A stretch of DNA of 64,000 nt from Micropruina sp. (GTDB lineage Bacteria > Actinomycetota > Actinomycetes > Propionibacteriales > Propionibacteriaceae), in the NCBI GenBank assembly GCA_016711205.1, contig JADJTM010000002.1:744001-808000 (forward strand), in the 5' to 3' direction. Made by a program: the position numbers and the translations under genes. The first letter of the stretch is position 1, and the number at the start of each line of letters is the position of its first letter. Below, piece after piece: positions 8,433 to 15,770 of the stretch. Under the pieces are notes generated by a model. It was not told where the DNA came from and searched no databases. It worked only from the letters and a program-made list of their open reading frames with translations.

Positions 8433-9665
8433 CTACAACCCGACCCGCTCCATCAGGAACCTGTTACTGAACTTGCCGTCGGGATCCAGCTGGTCGCGAA
8501 GCGCGCGCCACTCGCCGATCTTGGGGTAGCGGCTCGATAGATCCTTCGCGCGGTGGCGAGAAACAGCTTGCCCCAGTGCGGACGCGCGTCGGTCGCCAGA
8601 AAGATCGGCTCGATGACGCGCAGCAGGTTGGTCACCGCGGCCGGGTCGCGGTACAGGGTGAAGTGCACGCCGACCATCTCGCGGCCGTGGGCCGGTGAGA
8701 GCCATTGGTCGTCGGCGGCCATGGTGCGAATCTCGGTCGCGCCCAGAATCGGGTCGATCAGGTGGCTGTGTTCGCGCAACTCGGTCACGACCTGGCGAAT
8801 GGTCGGCCGGGGCACCATCCATTCCACCTGGATCTCTTCGCCCATGCTGGGAGTGCCATCGAGCAGAAAGTGCGGCAGTCGCAGCGACCACGGCCCCGGA
8901 CTGCCGAACTCGGTCATGTTTTGCGAATGGCCGAGCGCTGCGACGGGTACGGGTCGGGCGCCGTAGTCGGCCAGGTCGGTACGTAGCTCGGCCTCGTCCA
9001 GCCGGGTCTTGACCCACACCCGATCGATCACCGGACGGCCCCACTTGGCTGACGCTGTAGCCGGCGCCGGTGATGTCGTCGAAGTGGTCCAAGGCGGTGT
9101 CCCAAGGCAGGTCGGCGTAGGCGTCCTGTTGGATCTGGTAGCTGGGCTGGATGTCGAGGGTGACCCGAGTGACCGGGCCGAGCGCGCCCAGCGCGACGAC
9201 CATGCCGTCGAAGCGAGGGTCCGTCCGATCGACGCTTGCAATGTCTCCGTCGGCGGTGATGAACTGCAGGCCGCTCACTGCGGCCGACAGGTTGCGGTTG
9301 CGATCCCCGGACCCGTGGGTGCCGGTCGCGACGGCGCCGGCGACCGAGATGTGCGGCAGCGAGCCCATGTTGTGCAGGGCGTGGCCGTTGGCCTCGAGAA
9401 ACTGCGCCACGACCCCGAACCGTGTTCCGGCCGCGACGGTGACGGTCATCGCCTCCAGATCCATTACGGGATCGAACGGCTGGCTACCCAGCTGCAGCAA
9501 GACCTCGGGACCGTCCGGCAGCTCGTTGAACGAGTGCCGCGTGCCCAGCGGACGCACGTGCCGCGCCTCGGCGACGATGCGCCGGGCAGCGTCCAGACTG
9601 GTCGGTTCTTCAATGCGGACGGCTCGGTAGCGGACGTTGCCTCCCCAGTTCAGCTCGTCACCCAT
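8433..9665 (-). pseudogene. Alditol/xylitol oxidase-like FAD enzyme with two frameshifts
   Basis: It starts at ATG 9665 (AAGGAG upstream) with MGDELNWGGNVRYRA, the N-terminus of AldO-type oxidases. The covalent-FAD motif RHSFNELP (His) and SLPHISVAGAVATGTHGSG follow. Near 9035 the coding frame shifts (SVSQVG to PVIDRVWVKTRLDEAE). Near 8548 it shifts back (LFLATAR to DLSSRYPKIGEW), ending NRFLMERVGL. The two shifts cancel, and about 410 codons equals the family length, which argues for sequencing indels or a recent lesion. AldO oxidises alditols with oxygen, giving an aldose and hydrogen peroxide. Confidence 0.75.
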
Positions 9666-9684
9666 GTGCTGTCTCCTTGTGGCG

Positions 9685-10575
9685 TTACGTCCCTTCACTA
9701 TTGCGGACGAGCGCGCGGATGTACTCCGGCAGCGTGGTGGCCCCCCGGGTGGGGGCCGCGTCGAGTTGCCAGTCGTCCCCATCGGTCAGCGTGGTGAGTC
9801 CGGTGAACGACTCGGCCGCCTCCGTTGAGAAGCCTGCCGCAAGGAACGCGTTCGTCCACTCCTGGGGCGGCGTGCGTACCGTGGCGACCGGAGAGCCGAC
9901 AGCCTCAGCGAAGGCGGCGGCCACCTCGCGCGGTGTGTAGCGACGGGGCCCTTCGACGTGGACGATCCCTTCCGCGGGTTGCTCCCGGGTCAGGAGCCGC
10001 GCGGCCACCCGGCCGACATCGGCCGGCGCCACCATGGGCAGTGGACGGTCCGGGTCCAGCATGATCGGAACCTCGCCCTGCGTGCGGGCTGGCGTCGCCG
10101 CGCCGTCCCAGTTGCTGTAGAGGTAGGCGACTCGCAGGATCGCGACGGGCGTCGCGAGCCCGCGCAGGAGGGACTCGAAGCGATGCAGCGTGCCGAGGTC
10201 GCCGATGCGCCGGCCGCGGCGGACTCCGTAGGTCGAGATGGCGACGACGCGGTCGACCCGGGCGGCGGCGAGCGCATCGACGATGGCTGCCGCGGTGCGA
10301 TCCTCGTCGGCGTCCGGATCGGCGTGGATCGAGCCGGGCGGATTCAGCGCGAACACCCTGACCGGCTGCGGCGACGACAGCGCACTCGCCATGGCCGCGG
10401 CGTCCTCGATATCGGCGATCGCCGATTCTGCTCCCCGAACCGCCCACGCGTCCGCCTTGGCCGTGCTTCGAGTGACGACTCGGACGTGCCGGCCCAAGCC
10501 CAGCAGAGCCTCCGCCGTGGCGGACCCGAGATGCCCGGTTCCGCCGATCACCACGTAGGTGTGCTCGTGAAGCAT
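9685..10575 (-). CDS. NmrA-like NAD(P)-binding protein
   Basis: 296 aa, atypical short-chain dehydrogenase. It has the Rossmann motif VIGGTGHLGSATAEALLGLG at the N-terminus, ALNPPGS, VVAISTYGV and a YLYSNWDG region, but no canonical YxxxK that I can place. NmrA-like proteins sense redox state through NAD(P) or act as NAD(P)H:quinone reductases. It lies 19 bp upstream of the alditol-oxidase-like gene in the same direction, so the two are probably co-transcribed. Confidence 0.75.
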   Translation of the reverse strand: MLHEHTYVVIGGTGHLGSATAEALLGLGRHVRVVTRSTAKADAWAVRGAESAIADIEDAAAMASALSSPQPVRVFALNPPGSIHADPDADEDRTAAAIVDALAAARVDRVVAISTYGVRRGRRIGDLGTLHRFESLLRGLATPVAILRVAYLYSNWDGAATPARTQGEVPIMLDPDRPLPMVAPADVGRVAARLLTREQPAEGIVHVEGPRRYTPREVAAAFAEAVGSPVATVRTPPQEWTNAFLAAGFSTEAAESFTGLTTLTDGDDWQLDAAPTRGATTLPEYIRALVRNSEGT

Positions 10576-10703
10576 GCTGGGAGTTTATGGAGAAGTTGGT
10601 CCCGCAGGATCCGCTGTGAAGCGTGACGAGCACCACCTGACCGAACCTCGAAACGCGGGTCAGCTGGGTCTCGCAAGCCCAACCGACGGCAATCGGCGCT
10701 TCC

Positions 10704-11174
10704 TCAAGCCGATTCGTCGGTGAAGAACCCCAGCTCGGGCAAGAGCGTGGCCGCTGTCTTCACGAACAGCTTCGCTGTGTGCACGGCCTCCTTGGCCTCT
10801 GGCAGTGACGCCTCGCTGTAGGACGTGTCCGGGTAGTCGAGTTCGTGGCGTCGTCGCCGGAGCATGCTGAACTTCGAGAATCCTGGACCGAACTGCGCCA
10901 GGAGCGCTTCTTCCACTGCCCTGTGTCCACCCCTTTGAGTGGGACGCAGGGCCTGTTGGCTCAACAGCGCGGTGGCGGCGAGGCGAGCCGCATCGTAGGC
11001 GTTGGTGTACGCGCCGTCAGTGTCGATCTGCAGTGCGGCTTCGGCAATCTTGAGGCGACGCTTTGCCTGCTCGAGGACGACGGCGCCGTCGGAGACCGAC
11101 TTGCCGATGACGTCCAGGTCGCCCGCGGTGAGCAGACGGTTGATGGTCGCTTCGCCGCGCTTCCACCGAGACAC
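10704..11174 (-). CDS. HEPN-domain protein (probable toxin or partner of MNT)
   Basis: 156 aa, mostly helical. A helix with AYDAARLAATALL is followed by RRRRHELDYPD, which fits the R-rich, H/N-containing motif of HEPN ribonuclease-like domains (SAV_6107-like group). The GTG start at 11174 directly abuts the TAG stop of the upstream nucleotidyltransferase gene, so the pair is a coupled HEPN/MNT module. In such modules the HEPN protein is usually an RNase toxin and the MNT protein inactivates it by nucleotidylation. Confidence 0.7.
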   Translation of the reverse strand: MSRWKRGEATINRLLTAGDLDVIGKSVSDGAVVLEQAKRRLKIAEAALQIDTDGAYTNAYDAARLAATALLSQQALRPTQRGGHRAVEEALLAQFGPGFSKFSMLRRRRHELDYPDTSYSEASLPEAKEAVHTAKLFVKTAATLLPELGFFTDESA

Positions 11175-11768
11175 CTACACATCCCTCCCGGCCATCGTGA
11201 CGTCAACCAGCGGCTGGGTGTGAACCTGCGCCGACAGCCGGTCCGTCGGGTCCTCCCACTGCTCGTGCGTGCGCATCACCGGGTTCACCGGGATACCCAG
11301 TCGCCGCTGGGAACGATCGGCCGCGGCGTACAGGTCGGCCCGATCAACGCTCTCGCCGATCACCATCACGTCGATGTCGTTCGGGCTGTGGCCGGCTTCA
11401 CCGGAGTAACGGGCCGCCCAGGATCCGAAGATCAGCACGGTGTGCGCACCTGGAACTTTCGCGAATTCCACGCCAACCACATGGCGGGGGCCGAAGGTCA
11501 CCTCAAGGAGCCGGCCCAGCGACTCAGCTGCCGGGTGACTCAGGTTGGCTCCCAGCATCCTGTTGCGGCCGAGCGTGGTCTCAGCGGCGAGCTTCGACTC
11601 GACCAGCTGTTCGGCCACGCGGTGTACGGTCGTCACCGACACTCCGACCCGTCGGGCCAGGTCGGTCAGGCTGAACTCCTGGTCTGGATGCAGAAACAGC
11701 CAGGTGAGAATCTCGGCCTGCGCCTGACTGCGAAAGATCGGCAGCAGCGGTGGCGCCTCGGTTCTCAT
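11175..11768 (-). CDS. Winged-helix plus MNT nucleotidyltransferase antitoxin
   Basis: About 197 aa from ATG 11768 (MRTEAPPLLP). Residues about 12-75 form a winged helix (FSLTDLARRVGVSVTTVHRV) and 105-140 the minimal nucleotidyltransferase core: GSW at 115-117 and the metal pair D131/D133 in NDIDVMVIG. The domain order suggests an autoregulating antitoxin that binds DNA and AMPylates its HEPN partner. An ATG 36 nt further upstream is in frame but overlaps the -35 element, so 11768 is preferred. The transcript would then be leaderless. Confidence 0.75.
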   Translation of the reverse strand: MRTEAPPLLPIFRSQAQAEILTWLFLHPDQEFSLTDLARRVGVSVTTVHRVAEQLVESKLAAETTLGRNRMLGANLSHPAAESLGRLLEVTFGPRHVVGVEFAKVPGAHTVLIFGSWAARYSGEAGHSPNDIDVMVIGESVDRADLYAAADRSQRRLGIPVNPVMRTHEQWEDPTDRLSAQVHTQPLVDVTMAGRDV

Positions 11769-11774
11769 AACCGC

Positions 11775-11804
11775 AATATAACTTACGTCAAAAGAAAACA
11801 TCAA
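11775..11804 (-). promoter_or_regulatory. Promoter of the MNT/HEPN operon
   Basis: On the minus strand TTGATG (-35) and TATATT (-10) are separated by 18 nt. The ATG at 11768 begins 7 nt after the -10, as expected for a leaderless mRNA. No ribosome site is visible before that ATG. Confidence 0.5.
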
Positions 11805-11890
11805 TCGAGTCGCCGTTCACACTCTGCACCCGACGGTGCGACCGTCGACACGCGAGTTACGCTGCGTCGATTCGAGAAGGGGTGACGTCG

Positions 11891-13204
11891 ATGGCACGGA
11901 CGGGACGCGTCCACTACGCCTGGGTGGTGGCCGGGGTGGCGTTCGCGACCCTGGTGGCCGCGGCGGCCTTCCGGGCGGCTCCCGGCGTGCTGATGGTGCC
12001 GCTGCACGAGGCCGGCTGGTCGATCGTCACGATGTCGGCGGCGGTCAGCGTGAACCTGGTGCTGTACGGGCTGATCGCGCCGTTCGCCGCAGCGCTGATG
12101 GAGCGGTTCGGGGTGCGCCGGGTGGTCTGCGCCGGGCTGTTGCTGATCGCCGCCGGTGCGGGACTCTCGGTGCTGGCCACGGACGCCTGGCAGCTGGTCT
12201 TCACCTGGGGCGTGCTGATCGGGGTCGGCACCGGTTCGATGGCGATGGTGTTCGCCGCCACCGTGGCGAACGCGTGGTTCGTCAAGCGGCGGGGCCTGGT
12301 GATGGGCGTCCTGACCGCCGGGGGAGCGGCCGGACAGCTGGTGTTCCTTCCGCTGGTCGCCTACTTGGTGGAGACGACGAACTGGCAGATCGCCTCGCTG
12401 CTGGTCGCCGCGGCCGCCGTCGCGGTGCTGCCGTTGGTGCTCACGCTGTTGCGCGACCGTCCCTCCGACATGGGCTTGGCGCCCTACGGCAGCGATCAGG
12501 TCGTGCCGCCTCCCGTCCGAGGGGGCAACGCGGCCGGGCTGGCGTTGTCGGCGCTGCGCGAAGCGGCGCGCACCCGATCGTTCTGGGCGCTGGCCGGCGC
12601 GTTCGCGATCTGCGGCGCGACCACCAACGGTCTGGTCGGCATTCACTTCGTGCCCGCCGCGCACGACCACGGCATGGCCACGACCACCGCGGCGGGGCTG
12701 CTGATGGTGGTCGGCGTGTTCGACATTCTCGGCACCGTCGCCTCGGGTTGGCTGACCGACCGGGTCGACCCGCGGGTGCTGTTGCTGGCCTTCTACGCCT
12801 TTCGTGGGGTCGGACTGCTGCTGCTGCCGTGGCTGCTGGGCGCCAGCGTCCAGCCCAGCATGATCGTGTTCATCGTCGTGTACGGCCTGGACTGGGTGGC
12901 CACCGTGCCGCCCACCGTCGCACTGTGCCGCAACCTGTTCGGCGACCGGGGCACCATCGTTTTCGGCTGGGTCTTCGCCTCCCATCAGCTCGGCGCCGCC
13001 GTGGCGGCCCTCGGCGGCGGGATCGTCCGTGACACCTTCGGCAGCTACACCTACGCCTGGTTCGCAGGTGCGGCCCTGTGCGCGGTCGCCGCCGTGCTGT
13101 CGATCGGCATGCGGCGGCACCGGGACGATGCCCCACCCAGCGCCGCTGCCCGGCGCGAGGACCGGGCAGCGGCGTCCGAGACCATGTCGGATCTGACGCC
13201 GTGA
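11891..13204 (+). CDS. MFS transporter (monocarboxylate/OFA-like)
   Basis: 437 aa with about 12 hydrophobic segments in two halves, starting VHYAWVVAGVAFATLVAAAA. The loop between helices 2 and 3 carries MERFGVRRV and the central loop RDRPSDMGLAPYG, typical of the oxalate/formate- and monocarboxylate-like MFS group. The substrate cannot be deduced. ATG 11891 sits about 10 nt after GAGAAGG; the GTG at 11882 is too close to that site. It is divergent from the MNT/HEPN promoter. Confidence 0.8.
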   Translation: MARTGRVHYAWVVAGVAFATLVAAAAFRAAPGVLMVPLHEAGWSIVTMSAAVSVNLVLYGLIAPFAAALMERFGVRRVVCAGLLLIAAGAGLSVLATDAWQLVFTWGVLIGVGTGSMAMVFAATVANAWFVKRRGLVMGVLTAGGAAGQLVFLPLVAYLVETTNWQIASLLVAAAAVAVLPLVLTLLRDRPSDMGLAPYGSDQVVPPPVRGGNAAGLALSALREAARTRSFWALAGAFAICGATTNGLVGIHFVPAAHDHGMATTTAAGLLMVVGVFDILGTVASGWLTDRVDPRVLLLAFYAFRGVGLLLLPWLLGASVQPSMIVFIVVYGLDWVATVPPTVALCRNLFGDRGTIVFGWVFASHQLGAAVAALGGGIVRDTFGSYTYAWFAGAALCAVAAVLSIGMRRHRDDAPPSAAARREDRAAASETMSDLTP

Positions 13205-13245
13205 CCGGGGTACCTCGAGGTGGTCCACCCTCCTCGGCAATCAAG

Positions 13246-13644
13246 TCAGGCAAGAAGCTGGGTCTGCTGGCCCAACTCGGCCAGCACCTTGACTGCCTTT
13301 CTGTCGAACGACACGAAGGTGTCGCTCCCCAGCCACGCTCCCTGATGCGCGATGATCCCGTCCGCGAAATCCCCACCCGCCTCGAGGCAGGCGAGGCCGG
13401 CGTCGACGGCGGCCCGATCGAGCACCACTTTCTCGGTGTCCATGATCGTGCGGATCACGCTCGAGATGTCATCGCGCGCCACCCCGTAGGAGCTGCGTAG
13501 CACCCACACCAGTTCGGTCAGGGTCTGAAGGCCGATCGCGATCGTCTCTGCCTGCGTGAACAACCCGGACGCCACCACCGCCTGGTCGGGATCGTCAGCG
13601 ACCACCGTGCGCAACAGCACATTCGTGTCGACTGTGACCTTCAC
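13246..13644 (-). CDS. PIN-domain toxin (VapC-like)
   Basis: 132 aa. It has the PIN acidic residues: VDTNVLLR (D6), E near LTELVWVL, and the C-terminal FADGIIA and FVSFDRKAV segments. VapC-type toxins are Mg-dependent RNases acting on tRNA or rRNA. The GTG start overlaps the stop of the AbrB-type gene by four bases (GTGA), the standard antitoxin-first coupling. Confidence 0.85.
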   Translation of the reverse strand: MKVTVDTNVLLRTVVADDPDQAVVASGLFTQAETIAIGLQTLTELVWVLRSSYGVARDDISSVIRTIMDTEKVVLDRAAVDAGLACLEAGGDFADGIIAHQGAWLGSDTFVSFDRKAVKVLAELGQQTQLLA

Positions 13645-13907
13645 TGCTCACCGAGTCCGGCGGCGGTGCCGGCTTTCGCGATCGCTGCTTCGATCTCTTC
13701 GATCGAAAGCCTGGCGCCGTTCGTTTTGCCGACCAGCAGCCCTGTGAGCTGGCTGGCCGGGCCCCGTGGCCGGGCTGCCGACAGCTGCGCCCGCCCACCC
13801 GGAAGCAGGTCGATCTCGATCTTGTCACCGGGCTTGATGCCCAGGTGAGCGAGCACTTCTCGCCGGAAGGTCACTTGACCCCGCGACGTTACCGACAACA
13901 CCGTCAT
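13641..13907 (-). CDS. AbrB/SpoVT-type antitoxin
   Basis: 88 aa. The swapped-hairpin DNA-binding domain is at the N-terminus (SVTSRGQVTFRREVLAHLGI followed by KPGDKIEI), with a C-terminal toxin-binding tail (LSIEEIEAAIAKAG). ATG 13907 has AAGG at 8 nt spacing; ATG 13913 is too close to it. It pairs with the overlapping PIN toxin and probably represses the operon. Confidence 0.85.
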   Translation of the reverse strand: MTVLSVTSRGQVTFRREVLAHLGIKPGDKIEIDLLPGGRAQLSAARPRGPASQLTGLLVGKTNGARLSIEEIEAAIAKAGTAAGLGEQ

Positions 13908-14263
13908 GACCATCACCTTGCCTCTGGTAATGCAACAATGCCTTACCCGCGCCAACCGCGCGGCACTCCGCACCGGGGAACGCGTACCCAAGTCCGTCAT
14001 CACACCGTCCCTGGTGACGGCGGTGTAGCTGGACGGGTCGGTGGCGTGCGAGGCTGCCTCGCCGGAGGCGGCAGATGAGTCACCGCGCACCGAGGGCAGG
14101 GGTGCTATACCCGCCTGGGTCAGTGCGTCCAAGTCCCCGCGTTCACGCTCGTGGGCTTTGTTGCGGTTCTCGGGACCGGCAATGCGCAGAATCTGGCGGT
14201 GTGTCGTTGATCGGGCTTGTCGAGATCAGGGAAGCCCCGCCTCTCTGGGTGAACGCGGGTGCG

Positions 14264-14292
14264 GGTGAGATCCCGGCGTTCGCCGGGATGAC
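14264..14292 (+). repeat. REP-like palindrome
   Basis: GAGATCCCGGCGTTCGCCGG, continuing GATGAC. The core CCCGGCGTTCGCCGGG is a 16-nt hairpin with a TT centre. The same unit occurs inverted at 14481-14509, repeatedly at 53.3-53.7 kb and at about 57980-58000 inside nifJ. Confidence 0.75.
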
Positions 14293-14360
14293 GAGATGTC
14301 ACCACTCCACCAGCGGCTACGACAGGCATGATCGGCGCAGCGGTCTCGAGCGCCGTCGCG

Positions 14361-14429
14361 AAATGACGACCGATCTGAATGGCCTTCCGCCTCAGCGAGG
14401 CGAGCCACGTCCGGAATCGGTCGTCATTT
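14361..14429. repeat. 69-nt inverted-repeat element, copy 2
   Basis: Arms 14361-14374 and 14416-14429 are identical to those of the copy at 7963-8031, with the same 41-nt spacer length. The spacer differs in sequence but again contains a small hairpin (GCCTC/GAGGC), so structure is kept while bases change. Confidence 0.75.
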
Positions 14430-14480
14430 CACGATGGACGGCTGGGGTCTCGACAAGCTCGACCAGCGGAATGGCGCACG

Positions 14481-14509
14481 TCGTCATCCCGGCGAACGCC
14501 GGGATCTCG
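14481..14509 (-). repeat. REP-like palindrome, inverted copy
   Basis: Plus-strand GTCATCCCGGCGAACGCCGG, continuing GATCTC, is the inverse of the unit at 14264-14292. The two flank the 69-nt element. Confidence 0.75.
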
Positions 14510-14587
14510 CCCACGTCGAACCGAACGCAACGCTGACGCGGAGCGGAGGTGCACCCCGACAGTGCGTGAGCGGAGATCCCGGCATCG

Positions 14588-15568
14588 TTAGGCGTGCAGG
14601 TCCAGTAGCACTCGTTGGCGGTTGTCCCGGTCGACCTGGTCGTGTGCCGCGGCCGCTTCATGCAGGGCGAACGGGTTGCCGATCGGGACGGTGAGGTGCC
14701 CGTCCCGTGCGGCGTTGGTGAGGTCGCGGGCGGCTGCGATCCTGGCGTCGGAGGGAAAGTCGTCGCTGCCGAGCAGGCGGATGGTGAGGTTGTCGAAGAG
14801 CATCGGCCAGAAGTCGATCCGGGGTTGGGGGTCGCGGGTGGCGTAGGCGGCGATCACTGCGCCGTTGGCGGCCACCGCGGTGTCGAGGCTGATGTTGTCG
14901 GAGAAGGCGACCTCGATGATCCGCTCGACCCCGTGGGGCGCGTGCTGTCGGATCGCCTGCTGGGCGTCCGGGTGATCGAGTGCAACGGCGCGCTCCGCGG
15001 CGGGTCCGGACAAGGCGGTGAGGTCGGTGTGCCGCCGGACAGTGGTGATGACGGTGGCGCCGCCCCAGGCGGCGAGTTGTGCGGCCAGCGAGCCGACCGC
15101 GCCGAGCGCGCCTTGCACGAGAACGGTCCTGCCGGCCACGGGCCCGTCGGCGAACACCGCCCGATGGGCGGTGATTCCGGGAATGCCGAGGCAGGCCCCG
15201 AGTCGTTCGTCGACGCTGTCGGGCAACTGGACGGCGGTCGCCTCGGGGACGACGGTGTAGTCGGCGGCAGTGCCGAAGGGCCGGTAGGACTGGGCGTTGT
15301 ACACCCAGACGCGTTCACCGATCCGGCTCCGGTCGACTCCGGCGCCGACCTGATCGATGGTTCCGGAGCCGTCGCTGTGTGGAACGACCCGCGGGTAGGT
15401 CATGGCGGAGCCGAAGTAGCCGGCGCGCTTCTTGGTGTCGCCGGGGCTGATCCCGGAGTAGCGAAGCCGCACCCGGACGTCCCCGGGACCGGGTTCGGGA
15501 TCGGGCAGCTCGCCAAGCTGCAGCACCTGGTCGGCGGGTCCCTGGCGGTCGTAGTAGACAGCCCTCAT
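14588..15568 (-). CDS. NADPH:quinone reductase-like MDR protein
   Basis: 326 aa, zinc-free medium-chain reductase. Its N-terminus is MRAVYYDRQGPADQVLQLGE, it has a RYSGISPGDTKKRAGY substrate-side motif, and the nucleotide site TVLVQGALGAVGSLAAQLAA. It has no zinc ligands of the alcohol-dehydrogenase type. Quinone oxidoreductases of this group reduce quinones or unsaturated carbonyls with NADPH. It stands alone; the next upstream DNA holds a gene remnant. Confidence 0.85.
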   Translation of the reverse strand: MRAVYYDRQGPADQVLQLGELPDPEPGPGDVRVRLRYSGISPGDTKKRAGYFGSAMTYPRVVPHSDGSGTIDQVGAGVDRSRIGERVWVYNAQSYRPFGTAADYTVVPEATAVQLPDSVDERLGACLGIPGITAHRAVFADGPVAGRTVLVQGALGAVGSLAAQLAAWGGATVITTVRRHTDLTALSGPAAERAVALDHPDAQQAIRQHAPHGVERIIEVAFSDNISLDTAVAANGAVIAAYATRDPQPRIDFWPMLFDNLTIRLLGSDDFPSDARIAAARDLTNAARDGHLTVPIGNPFALHEAAAAHDQVDRDNRQRVLLDLHA

Positions 15569-15613
15569 GAGTCGTTCCTTTCCTGGGGGACGGTGCGTGG
15601 GCCGGGACCGTGG

Positions 15614-15676
15614 TCAACGGACGTAGGTGAGGCCGTCCCCGAAGCGGAACAGTGGGTCGGCGGTGTCGAAAGGCAT
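15614..15676 (-). pseudogene. Probable 3' remnant of a GH3 beta-glucosidase gene
   Basis: The 20-codon end MPFDTADPLFRFGDGLTYVR before a stop closely resembles the PLFPFGxGLSY motif near the C-terminus of glycoside hydrolase family 3 beta-glucosidases. Nothing of the rest of that gene is recognisable upstream. It looks like debris left by a deletion between the quinone reductase and the MFS fusion gene. Confidence 0.4.
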
Positions 15677-15770
15677 CGGAGCGGCTGTTCTCGATGTGGA
15701 GCAACCATCGTGAGTCTCCTTCGGTGCGGGGCGAGGGGCGCGATCGTCGAGGGGCGAGTCGTCGCGCGGC

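Larger units (their letters stand above)
13908..14587. other. 680-bp intergenic region made of dispersed repeats
   Basis: No gene can be supported here. Open frames on both strands are interrupted or lack family features. The stretch holds two oppositely oriented REP-like palindromes (14264-14292, 14481-14509), the 69-nt inverted repeat copy 2 between them, and copies of the actinobacterial motif CTTGTCGAGA (about 14217-14226 and, inverted, 14446-14465). It looks like a nest of repeat insertions upstream of the AbrB/PIN module. Confidence 0.6.

Noticed and set aside
13908..14587. Protein gene on the minus strand (DALTQAGIAPLPSVRGDSS region)
   Set aside because: The frame is a continuation of the AbrB ORF upstream of its real start, with no ribosome site or family match. 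The region is repeat-derived.
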